From Mycobacterium kiyosense (GTDB lineage: Bacteria; Actinomycetota; Actinomycetes; Mycobacteriales; Mycobacteriaceae): a stretch of 64,000 bases of DNA. Positions within the stretch are counted from its first letter, which is position 1, and each line of letters starts with the position of its first letter. A program made the translations under genes and the position numbers. The DNA lies in contig AP025179.1 in NCBI GenBank assembly GCA_021654635.1, positions 1,550,001 through 1,614,000 on the forward strand, in the 5' to 3' direction. The notes under the pieces are model-generated. The model did no database searches, was not told where the DNA came from, and worked only from the letters and a program-made list of their open reading frames with translations. Of this stretch, positions 56,322 through 64,000 are shown in pieces.

Positions 56322-58031
56322 GTGATTCTTTCCATCGACCTGGGCAAGACTGCCTGCCGGGCCGCCTGCGCCGGCCGCCGGGTCGACGGTCCGGGCGCGC
56401 CGGGACTCGCATTTCCCGGCGGGGTACCGGCGGCCGAAGCTGCCATCCTCAACGTCGCGCGGCAGTTCGGGCCGATCGACGAGCTCATCGTCGGCGCGGC
56501 CGGGGCGCTGACGGCGCCCGACGCAACCCGGGCACTCGGCGAGTCGCTGCTGACTTCGTTACGCCCGCAGCGGGTTTCGGTGACCAGCGATGCCGTCATC
56601 GCCCACGCCGGAGCTCTGGACGGAAAGCCGGGCACCGTGCTCATCGTCGGTACCGGAGTGGTGGCGCTGGCGGTCGACGCCGACGGCGAACTGCGCACCA
56701 CCGACGGCTGGGGTCCCTGGCTGGGGGACGAGGGCGGCGGCGCATGGATCGGCTCGGCGGGGCTGCGTGCCGCACTGCGCGCCCTCGACGGTCGTGGCCC
56801 CCGCACCGTGCTGACCGATGCCGCCGTCGCCCGGTTCGGGCCGCCCCCCACCTGGCCGGCGCAACTCACCGGTGCTGCGACGCTCGCGTCGTTCGCGCCC
56901 GACGTGCTCGCCGCGGATCAGGACCCGGTCGCAGCGGGGATCGTCGAGAAAGCCGCCGCGAAGCTCGCCGCGACCGCCCGCGCGGCCGGCGACGGGCCGG
57001 TGGCGATGGTCGGCGGCCTGGCCGGAGTACCGGCGCTGCGCAGCGGGCTCGACCTGATCCCGGCTACCGGCAACGCGCTGGACGGAACGCTGCGGCTGAG
57101 CTCGATCCACGAACCGCACGTGATCCGGTTGCACGCGCAACACGCCGGGAACCGGCTCGACACGCTGGCGACCGAGGCCGCCCGCCCCGACCTGGACGAC
57201 CTCGACGCCCGGCCGGTCGCCGACGTCGTCGCACTGCTGGTCGCCGCGGAAGGGCAGGCGCACGCCGCGATTGCGGCCGCACTTCCGCAGATCACGGCGG
57301 CAGCCGAGCGAATCGCCGAACGGCTCGAAGCTGGCGGCCGGCTGATCTACGCCGGCGCCGGCACGCCCGGGCGCCTCGGCGTGCTCGACGCGGCCGAATG
57401 CGGGCCGACCTTCGACACCGACCTGGTGCGTGGCGTGATCGCCGGCGGCCCGGCGGCGCTGACCCAGGCGATCGACGGCGCCGAAGACTTCTTCGATCCG
57501 GCTGATCTCGCCGGCCTGGCCGCGGCCGACGCCGTGGTCGGAATCACCGCGTCGGGCCGCACACCGTATGTGCTCGGCGCGCTCGACCACGCCCGCAAGA
57601 CGGGCGCGCTGACCGTCGCGATCGTCAACAACGCGCACAGCGAGGCCGTCGCCGACATCACCATCGAGTTGTTGACCGGACCGGAGGTGCTGGCCGGGTC
57701 CACCCGGCTCACTGCGGGGACGGCCCAGAAGGTGGTGCTCAACACGCTCTCGACGGCCGTGATGATCGTGCTCGGCAAGGCATACGGCCCATGGATGGTC
57801 GACGTGCGCGCCACCAACGCGAAGCTGCGCCGCCGCATGGTGCGCATCGTCCGGGATGCCGCCGGGGTCGACGAGGAAGCGGCTGCTGCCGCGCTGGCCG
57901 CCGCCGACGGGCACGCCAAGACCGCGATCGTCGCGCTGCTGACCGGCACCGACCCGGCCGAGGCCGCCGCGCGGCTGGACCGGGCGCGGGGGCGGGTGCG
58001 CGACGCGGTGGCGGGTGAGCCCGATGCGTAA
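56322..58031 (+). CDS. BadF-type sugar kinase fused to MurQ etherase
   Basis: A 569-residue two-domain protein. Residues 1 to about 270 are a BadF/BadG-type kinase: ILSIDLGKTACRAACAG (phosphate 1), VLIVGTGVVALAVDADG, GWGPWLGDEGGGAWIG. From about 290 it is MurQ: RLDTLATEAARPDLDDLD, RLIYAGAGTPGRLGVLDAAECGPTFD, ADAVVGITASGRTPYVLGALDHA, and TAQKVVLNTLSTAVMI. MurQ cuts the lactyl ether of MurNAc-6-P to GlcNAc-6-P; the kinase half would phosphorylate MurNAc or GlcNAc. The fusion carries both steps of peptidoglycan sugar recovery. Mtb is not known to have MurQ. The stop overlaps the next gene by 8 bases. Confidence 0.88.
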   Translation: MILSIDLGKTACRAACAGRRVDGPGAPGLAFPGGVPAAEAAILNVARQFGPIDELIVGAAGALTAPDATRALGESLLTSLRPQRVSVTSDAVIAHAGALDGKPGTVLIVGTGVVALAVDADGELRTTDGWGPWLGDEGGGAWIGSAGLRAALRALDGRGPRTVLTDAAVARFGPPPTWPAQLTGAATLASFAPDVLAADQDPVAAGIVEKAAAKLAATARAAGDGPVAMVGGLAGVPALRSGLDLIPATGNALDGTLRLSSIHEPHVIRLHAQHAGNRLDTLATEAARPDLDDLDARPVADVVALLVAAEGQAHAAIAAALPQITAAAERIAERLEAGGRLIYAGAGTPGRLGVLDAAECGPTFDTDLVRGVIAGGPAALTQAIDGAEDFFDPADLAGLAAADAVVGITASGRTPYVLGALDHARKTGALTVAIVNNAHSEAVADITIELLTGPEVLAGSTRLTAGTAQKVVLNTLSTAVMIVLGKAYGPWMVDVRATNAKLRRRMVRIVRDAAGVDEEAAAAALAAADGHAKTAIVALLTGTDPAEAAARLDRARGRVRDAVAGEPDA

Positions 58032-59538
58032 GGCCATCGCGACCGTCCTGATTGCCCTCGTCGCGGCGTGCTCGCACGACAAGCCGGCACATCCGGCAGC
58101 AGCCACCCCCGCGCCGCCGCGGGCACCGACCTTGAGCAGCGCACCGGCGGCCAAGCCGCCCGAGCCGGCCCAGGCGCCCACCCCGCCCGCGTTCCAGCCG
58201 GTCTCCAAGCTGATCGACGACGCGATCAAGGCGGAGAAGCTGCCGGGAGCGGTGTTGCTGGTCGGGCACGGCGGGGAGATCGCCTTCCATCACGCTTACG
58301 GCGTACGCAGACTGGCCAGCGAGCCCGGGCTGGACGGTTCGCCGGCACCCGCGGACCCGATGACCGAGGACACCATCTTCGACCTGGCGTCGTTGACGAA
58401 GATTCTCGCCACCGCGACGGCGGTCATGCAGTTCTACGAACAGGGCGCCGTCGCGTTCGACGACCCGGTGCAGCAGTATCTGCCCGACTTCAACCCGGCG
58501 AACGATCCGCGGCGGGCGAAGGTGACGATTCGCATGCTGCTCACGCACACCTCGGGCGAGACGGGCGACGTCGAACTCAAAGATCCGTGGGGACTGGAGC
58601 ACCCCGACAAAGCCGAAGGCTTGCACCGCGCGCTGACCACCCCGCTGGAGTCCGAGCCCGGTACCGGTTTCCGCTACTCCGACATCAACTTCATCCTGCT
58701 CGGGGCGCTGGTGGAGAAGCTGGGCGGCGAGCCCGAAGACGTCTACGTCCATCAGCACGTGTTCGCGCCGCTCGGGATGGACGAGACCCGCTATCTGCCG
58801 GTGGCCAAAGCCTGCGGCCCGCACACGGTTCGCGGCGCGGCCATCGGCTGGGCCCCCGCGCCGGCTACCGGCTCGACGGTCGACTGTCCCGCGGATTCCT
58901 GGAGCACTGAGCTGCTGCCGCGCATCGCACCGACCGCGCGGGACGAAGAGAGCCGAGCCGATCCGGGCAAGAATCCCGACCTCGACCACCTGTTGTGGGG
59001 CACCGTGCACGACATGACGGCGCGGCGGATGGGTGGGGTGGCCGGGCATGCCGGGGTGTTCTCGACGGCACACGACGTCGGCGTCTTCGCGCAAGCCTTA
59101 CTCGACCGGCTGGCCGGCCGGCCGAGCACGTTTCCGTTGACGCAAGCGTCCCTGGAGTTGATGACCAGCCCGCAGCAGCCCGGACACTCTCCCACGCAAC
59201 TCGACGCGGCCAACGCCGCCACCCGGGAGGCGGTCGCTAAGCGGCCGAATGCCAGGGATCCGCTACTGGCGCCGCGCTATCCGGCGATTCCAGGGCAGAA
59301 CCTGCGGGGCTTCGGCTGGGACATCGACACGCCCCTGTCCGGGACTCGCGGCCTGATATTCCCGATCGGCAGCTTCGGACACACCGGCTTCACCGGCACC
59401 TCGATCTGGATCGACCCGGCTTCGAACACGTACATCGTGCTGTTCGCCAACTCGATCCACACCCGAGGCAGTCCACCGATGTCGGATCTGCGCGGTGAGG
59501 TGGCGACCGCGACGGCCCGGGCGCTGGGACTGCGCTAA
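58024..59538 (+). CDS. Serine beta-lactamase-fold lipoprotein (AmiE/S12-like)
   Basis: A 504-residue lipoprotein: MRKAIATVLIALVAACSHDK with lipobox LVAAC, then a Pro/Ala linker and a class C-type fold. SxxK motif is SLTKILATATAVMQ, YxN motif is RYSDINFIL, and the third motif is FGHTGFTGTSIWID. Such enzymes include esterases, DD-peptidases and AmiE, the MurNAc-L-alanine amidase next to murQ in Bacillus subtilis. Following MurQ directly here, an extracytoplasmic amidase or peptidase role is likely but unproven. ATG at 58024 chosen; GTG at 58015 possible. Confidence 0.85.
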   Translation: MRKAIATVLIALVAACSHDKPAHPAAATPAPPRAPTLSSAPAAKPPEPAQAPTPPAFQPVSKLIDDAIKAEKLPGAVLLVGHGGEIAFHHAYGVRRLASEPGLDGSPAPADPMTEDTIFDLASLTKILATATAVMQFYEQGAVAFDDPVQQYLPDFNPANDPRRAKVTIRMLLTHTSGETGDVELKDPWGLEHPDKAEGLHRALTTPLESEPGTGFRYSDINFILLGALVEKLGGEPEDVYVHQHVFAPLGMDETRYLPVAKACGPHTVRGAAIGWAPAPATGSTVDCPADSWSTELLPRIAPTARDEESRADPGKNPDLDHLLWGTVHDMTARRMGGVAGHAGVFSTAHDVGVFAQALLDRLAGRPSTFPLTQASLELMTSPQQPGHSPTQLDAANAATREAVAKRPNARDPLLAPRYPAIPGQNLRGFGWDIDTPLSGTRGLIFPIGSFGHTGFTGTSIWIDPASNTYIVLFANSIHTRGSPPMSDLRGEVATATARALGLR

Positions 59539-59549
59539 CGGGCGTCGAA

Positions 59550-60272
59550 TCAGGTCCGTTCGAAGTGCTGGTAGTCGGGCGTCCGCCAGTACCCGCCCCA
59601 CTGCCAGCCGCGATCGGTGAACGCGCGCTCGGCCGGGTCGCCGCCGTGGATGAGACCCGGGTCGGTGCGGCTGCGGTCCAGGTAGACCGCCGCGTTGCGC
59701 GGTTCGAAGTACCCGCTGCTGTACAGGCACGGGTTGATCAGGGGGTTGATGTCGACGGCCCGCCCGTAGGCGTGGGGCGACCAGTCGCCGCTGTCGGGGA
59801 TGCGCCGGCAGTTGAACGCCGAGGTGTTGTTGTCCTCCATCGACAGCTCGTCGTCGGCGTCGGAATAGTTGTCGACGGTGCGGATCTTCTCGACCGGATA
59901 TCCCAGCCGCAGCAGCTGCCCGAAAATCGCGACCACGTCGGCCACCAGGTCCTCATGCACGATCAGTCCGCCGCGGTGGGTCTGGCCGTCGAAACCCAGG
60001 TAGTCGACGTCGACCCGGCGCAGTTGTTCGGGTTGCACCGGACATTCCGGGCGCCAGGTGGTGCCGAGGTCCGCGGCGGTGATCGGCTGCCCGGTCGCCG
60101 CTGCGGGAGCGGGCGTTGCGTTGGCTGACGGGCTCGGCGGCACGCTCGTTGAGGTGACGGTGGTCGCCGGCGAGGACGGATGCGGCGGCGCTGCGGCGCA
60201 CTGCACCAGCAGCACAGCCGCAACCGTCAGCCACGCCGGCAGGGCAACGCGCCGCTGCCCGATGCAGGTCAA
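59550..60272 (-). CDS. Secreted M15-family peptidase (VanY-type)
   Basis: A 240-residue protein. Signal-like region LPAWLTVAAVLLVQCAAAPP with possible lipobox LVQC, a Ser/Thr/Pro linker, then the peptidase domain. The zinc site is SPHAYGRAVDINPL (SxHxxGxAxD), with the last His in TPDYQHFERT. M15 enzymes cut L,D- or D,D-peptide bonds of peptidoglycan. TTG at 60272 overlaps the amidohydrolase stop (TTGA). It converges on the serine-hydrolase gene (11 bases apart), forming a cell-wall group with MurQ. Confidence 0.83.
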   Translation of the reverse strand: MTCIGQRRVALPAWLTVAAVLLVQCAAAPPHPSSPATTVTSTSVPPSPSANATPAPAAATGQPITAADLGTTWRPECPVQPEQLRRVDVDYLGFDGQTHRGGLIVHEDLVADVVAIFGQLLRLGYPVEKIRTVDNYSDADDELSMEDNNTSAFNCRRIPDSGDWSPHAYGRAVDINPLINPCLYSSGYFEPRNAAVYLDRSRTDPGLIHGGDPAERAFTDRGWQWGGYWRTPDYQHFERT

Positions 60273-61498
60273 GTCAGGACGAGCTCGGGCACGTCCGGCT
60301 TGTGGACGATCTCGTTGGGCACCTTGAACAGGTCGATCATGTTGCCGCCCATCACTTTCCGGACGCCTTCTTCGTCCAGGCCGTGCTTTTCCAGGTCGTC
60401 GACCAGGCTGATCGGGTCGGACAGCCCCTCCGGGTGCGGCCAGTCCGAGCCGAACATGACGCGGTCGATGCCGCACAGGTCGGCGATCTGCTTGAAGTCG
60501 TCCTCCCAGAAGGGGGCGACGTACACGCAGCGCTTGAACGCCTGGATCGGGTCCTCGAGGAAGTCGTGCGGAATCTTGGCGTAGACGCCCTCGAATTGGT
60601 GCAACAGATAGGGCACCCAGGAAGCGCCGTTCTCGACCGACAACACGCGCAGGTCGGGGTTGCGGGTCAGGGCTCCGTGGCAGACCAGGGCGGCCATGGT
60701 GTCCTCGATGGGCCGCTTACCCATCGCGACCATCCGGAACGCGGTCGGCTTGAACGGTTTGAACTCGTCGCCGGGCTCCCAGTCGTTGAGGTATTCGGAG
60801 TAGCCGCTGTCCGAAGCGTGCATCGACACCGGGATCCCGGCCTTGACGCAGGCATCCCAGAACGGGTCGAATTCCGGCAGTCCGAGCGAGCGGGTGCCGC
60901 GGAAGCCGGGCACCGGCGCGGGCCGCACCAGGATGGTCTTGGCGCCGCGCTGCAGGCACCAGTCGAGTTCCTCGAGGGCGCGGTCGACGATGGCCAGGTT
61001 GATCACCGGAGTGGAGAAGATGCGGTCCTCGTAGTTGAACTGCCAGGTCTCATACATCCACTGGTTGAGCCCGTGGATGATGTCCAGAATCAGTTCGGGA
61101 TCGTCCTTGAGGCGTTCCTCGACCAGCGAGGCCAGCGTAGGGAACATCAGCGTGTAGTCCAGGCCGAGGCTGTCGAGGACCTCGAGACGGGCCGCGGGAT
61201 CGCGGAACGCCGGAATGGCCTTCATCGGCTTGCCCATCACCTCGCGGAAGCTCTTGCCGCCGCTGCCGTGCCGGAAGTACTCCTCCTGGGCGCCGGGCCG
61301 GGCGACCACCTCGAACGTCGGGTTGGGGATGTAGTCGCTGACCACGTTGCGAACCATGATCTTGGTGCGGCCCCGGACGTCGATGTAGTCGATCACACCT
61401 TTGCGGTGGTCCGGCAGGAACTGGGTCAGCGCTTCCTTGGGCTCGTAGAAGTGGTTGTCGGCGTCGAACACCGGGTAGGGAAGGTGGCGTGACGGCAT
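60269..61498 (-). CDS. Amidohydrolase family protein (ACMSD-like)
   Basis: A 409-residue metal-dependent hydrolase: PYPVFDADNHFYEPKEALTQFL opens with an NHF instead of HxH, GIPVSMHASDSGYSEYLNDW and VMFGSDWPHPEGLSDP hold later metal residues. It resembles the large mycobacterial amidohydrolase_2 proteins that act on decarboxylation or lactone hydrolysis of aromatic or steroid intermediates. ATG at 61498 with AGGAGA upstream. Coupled by 4 bases to the M15 gene, perhaps only by position. Confidence 0.87.
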   Translation of the reverse strand: MPSRHLPYPVFDADNHFYEPKEALTQFLPDHRKGVIDYIDVRGRTKIMVRNVVSDYIPNPTFEVVARPGAQEEYFRHGSGGKSFREVMGKPMKAIPAFRDPAARLEVLDSLGLDYTLMFPTLASLVEERLKDDPELILDIIHGLNQWMYETWQFNYEDRIFSTPVINLAIVDRALEELDWCLQRGAKTILVRPAPVPGFRGTRSLGLPEFDPFWDACVKAGIPVSMHASDSGYSEYLNDWEPGDEFKPFKPTAFRMVAMGKRPIEDTMAALVCHGALTRNPDLRVLSVENGASWVPYLLHQFEGVYAKIPHDFLEDPIQAFKRCVYVAPFWEDDFKQIADLCGIDRVMFGSDWPHPEGLSDPISLVDDLEKHGLDEEGVRKVMGGNMIDLFKVPNEIVHKPDVPELVLT

Positions 61499-61663
61499 GG
61501 CTGTCTCCTGGCGGTCTTGATGGCGCGGAGCGGTAATGGCTGGACGCCGCTCCGGTAATGAGGTTACCACTCCGGGTGGCGATGCAATGCGGGTGTAGGG
61601 CAATTTCCGAACGCTATTGACGTAGCGAGAATTGTGTTACCGGCGGATGACCGGTCGGGGGGT

Positions 61664-63409
61664 TCAGCCGGCGGCCTGCAACGTGATCTCGGAGATCTGC
61701 GTACGGCTCTGGCCGTTGGTGGTGCCCAGGGTGGAGATCCATACCAACACGTTGGAAGAAGTCTTGACGCGGCCGTGCACTTCGATCCGGTTGTGGCCCG
61801 GCTGCAACGTCGTCGTCGGGGTCAGCTCGGTGGTGTCGGACAGCTTGGCGGGGGACTCCGACGGCGAGGAACGGATCTGCACCTGGGTGCCGGTGCTGGG
61901 GACGTCAATGGTCACCACACTCAGCGCCGTCGGTTCGGACAGGTGCAGCAGCAGGCCCATTCCCGAGATGAATTTCGGGAACGGAACGCTGTCCTGATAG
62001 GTGACCGTCGACCAGGCCGTGTCGGGGTTTCCGTCGATCGCCAGCTTGGCGTCCTGCGGGTTGTCGGGGGCGCCGTCGGGGGAGAACACCGTGGCGCTGA
62101 CCGGCTTGACCATCGGTCCCGGACGCGCAGCGGTGCCGAAGAAGTCGGTGAAATAAAGCACCGCGACAGCGGTCAGCGCAAGCACTGCGACGACGGCGCC
62201 GACGACCGCGATCCGGGTCCCCCAGCGCGTCGGTGGCTTGCGCGGGGCGTCGTCGGCCGGCGGGAGCCGCGGTTTCGAGCGGTCGGCGGCGGAGAGGTTG
62301 ACGACTTTATCTGCGTCGAGGGTGTCGCCGTCCCAGACGCCGCTGACCTCGATCTGGTCACCGTCCTCGAGGCGGCCGCCCAGATCGGTCGGCATCTCGA
62401 CCGGCAGGGGAGCGCGGCGGGATCCCGGGAGATCGTGCTGGACGATCTGGAACGTCAGGACCCCGATCTGATCGTGGCCACCGACGGCGCTCTGCTGCAC
62501 GTGGCGGGCGGTGCCCTGCACAACGACACGCTCGAGGGGTTGGGTGTGCGGACGGTCGGCGCGGGCGCCACTGCGCAGCGCCGCGGCGAACTCGACGCAA
62601 CTGGGGTAACGGTCGTCGGGGTCTTTGGCCAGCGCCCGCGCCAGCACCGCGTCCAGATGCGCGAGTTCGGGCCGGCGGTCCGATATCCGCGGCGGCGGCG
62701 TGCTGAGGTGGTGGCTGACGACGACGGCGCGATTGGTGTCCTGGAACGGCGGCGCCCCGGTGAGCAGATGAAACGTCGTCGCCGCCAGCGCGTACTGGTC
62801 CGCGCGGCCGTCCAGCTGCTCAGCTGCTTGCCCAGCAGCTGTTCGGGCGCCACGTAGCTGATGGTTCCCATGGCGACGTTGGCGTCGGTGAGGTTGCTGA
62901 CGTCGTCGATCCGGCGTGCGATGCCGAAGTCGGTCAGCAGCACCCGGCGGCGGTTGCCGTTACCCGCGGTGACCAGGATGTTCTCCGGTTTGACGTCGCG
63001 GTGCAGCAGTAGCCGCTCGTGCCCGAAGTCGAGTGCCTCGGCCACCGCCGACACGATTTCGACGACGTCGTTCTCCGGCATGCCGTCGCGGTAGTGCTCC
63101 CGGATGAGCCGGCCGGCGTCGGTGCCGTCGACGTATTCCATCGAGATCCACAACCGGCCGTTGAACTCGCCGCGGTCCAGGACGCTGACGATGTGTGGTG
63201 GGTTCCACAGCGTGGCCGCCAGTTCGGCTTCCCGGTTGAACCTGGCCCGGAACTCCACATCGTCGGTGGCGGCCAGCGACAAGACCTTGAGGGCGTCGTG
63301 TCGGGGGAGGCGGGGATGGTGGGCCGAGGTACACCTCGCCCATGCCGCCGGCGCCGAGTAGGCGCTCGATGGTGTAGCCGGCGAAGACCTCGCCGTTGGT
63401 CAACGGCAT
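61664..63409 (-). pseudogene. Receptor-type Ser/Thr protein kinase, two frame breaks
   Basis: ATG at 63409: [28 protein letters not shown] is the kinase glycine loop. An extra C near 63324 (plus strand) shifts the frame before [21 protein letters not shown]. The kinase continues with [15 protein letters not shown] (HRD) and [12 protein letters not shown] (DFG). At 62813-62828 the 8-bp cagctgct is duplicated and shifts the frame again before [20 protein letters not shown]. The C-terminal part is intact: an OB-like segment, a membrane helix ([21 protein letters not shown]) and an outer domain ([26 protein letters not shown]) of discoidin type, similar to the C-terminus of mycobacterial MviN. 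Close to PknI but not identical. Confidence 0.82.
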
Positions 63410-63435
63410 GCCCGAAAGCCTACAAACCGGCGCGG

Positions 63436-64000
63436 CTACGCGTCGGGGCCGGTTTCCAACAGCCGTAACGGGTGCAGGCCGTCGACGGCGCCGACGAACG
63501 GCGGGTGGATGCTGTAGCCGATCATGCGGCGGATGTCCGCGGAGACCGTTCGGGCGATGTCGCGTGAGATCGACAGGGTGTAGGCCTCCATCGGTCGCAG
63601 CCACGGCTGGCAGTACTGCGCGGTGATGGCAAGACGCTCACGGTCGGTGGCGTTGGCGCCGCCGCCATGCCAGAGGGTGCCCACGAAGAAGACGCAGGAC
63701 CCCGCGGGCATCACCACCGGGACCGCGCGGTCACCGGCGCCCGGACGGCGCTTGCCCCAGCGGTGGCTGCCCGGATACAGCACGGTGGCGCCGTTGTCCG
63801 CGGTGAAGTCGTCGATCGCCCAGATCGTCGCCGCCGCCAGCGGCCCGCGCGGCCGCGGAATCGGGTAGAACCCGTCGTCGTGGTGGGCCAGCTGCGCGGC
63901 CTCGCCGGGCAGGATGTTGATCGCCTGCAACGCCGACAGCAGGTAGTTGGGCATCAACAACCGGTCGAGGCAGGCCAGCACCCGCGGATGGTCGGCGAGC
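63436..64000 (-). CDS. Phytanoyl-CoA dioxygenase (PhyH) family protein, partial
   Basis: The gene runs out of the window at its 5' end. Seen are QLAHHDDGFYPIPRPRGPLAAATIWAIDDFTADNGATVLYPGSHRWGKRRPG, with HxD iron ligands, and FFVGTLWHGGGANATDRERLAITAQYCQPWLRP with the third His and the 2-oxoglutarate-binding Arg. It is an Fe(II)/2-oxoglutarate dioxygenase; the substrate is unknown. The end is 26 bases from the start of the kinase gene, same strand, so they may be co-transcribed. Confidence 0.88.
   Translation of the reverse strand, partial: LADHPRVLACLDRLLMPNYLLSALQAINILPGEAAQLAHHDDGFYPIPRPRGPLAAATIWAIDDFTADNGATVLYPGSHRWGKRRPGAGDRAVPVVMPAGSCVFFVGTLWHGGGANATDRERLAITAQYCQPWLRPMEAYTLSISRDIARTVSADIRRMIGYSIHPPFVGAVDGLHPLRLLETGPDA

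Noticed and set aside
56322..57150. N-terminal half of the MurQ fusion as a stand-alone glucokinase
   Set aside because: The frame runs without interruption into MurQ, and the motifs fit BadF-type amino-sugar kinases better than ROK glucokinases.

Overview
The window looks like chromosomal DNA of a slow-growing non-tuberculous Mycobacterium. It is GC-rich, carries PE, PPE, PE_PGRS and lipY genes, and its gene order follows the M. tuberculosis (Mtb) interval from about Rv3147 (nuoC) down to Rv3097c (lipY), turned the other way round. Recognisable landmarks are nuoABC, a PPE gene, the Rv3143-type regulator, fadB4, fadE24, fadE23, hisN, the Rv3134c-devR-devS locus, Rv3131, Rv3129 and Rv3127 orthologues, agpS, fprA, prfB, mscS, Rv3103c, ftsE, ftsX, smpB, ssrA and lipY. 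Orthology calls rest on remembered Mtb sequences, not on a database search.

Layout: 1-2.8 kb, start of the nuo operon and a divergent, frame-broken PPE gene. 2.8-11.8 kb, a long minus-strand run of overlapping catabolic genes (homogentisate-dioxygenase-like, alpha/beta hydrolase, CoA-transferase, HMG-CoA-lyase-like, TetR, and an acyl-CoA dehydrogenase/APH-kinase/DUF6285 trio resembling the LvaABC 4-hydroxyacid module), with a two-unit MIRU-type repeat inside. 12-15.4 kb, fadB4 and a badly frame-broken PE_PGRS gene. 15.6-22.3 kb, small enzymes, TetR, fadE24-fadE23 and hisN. 22.3-32.6 kb, a hypoxia/nitric-oxide block: a quinol NO-reductase operon (norZ, a zinc-ribbon membrane protein, an SPFH protein) divergent from usp-devR-devS, followed by nitroreductase-like genes with DosR-box-like sites. 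32.7-42.8 kb, housekeeping genes. 42.9-48.3 kb, ssrA (tmRNA), whose 3' end is the attachment site of a decayed 5-kb prophage or island. That island holds an ISL3-type insertion sequence, an integrase stump, a head-tail connector gene and a two-gene cassette of membrane proteins of unusual composition, one with a potassium-channel-like pore. 48.4-64 kb, a PIN toxin-antitoxin pair, an M13 lipoprotein peptidase, PE, USP and secreted proteins, lipY, a peptidoglycan-recycling-like group (sugar kinase-MurQ fusion, serine-hydrolase lipoprotein, M15 peptidase), an amidohydrolase, a receptor Ser/Thr kinase and a partial PhyH dioxygenase.

Frame breaks recur in otherwise conserved genes (PPE, PE_PGRS, fadE24, norZ, devS, a ferritin-like gene, the transposase, the kinase). 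Several lie exactly at a single extra or missing base in a G or C run, so sequencing or assembly error must be considered before biological decay. The most novel-looking items are the channel-like two-gene cassette in the ssrA island, the NO-reductase/zinc-ribbon/SPFH operon at the Dos locus, the peptidoglycan-recycling group beside lipY, and the LvaABC-like module.
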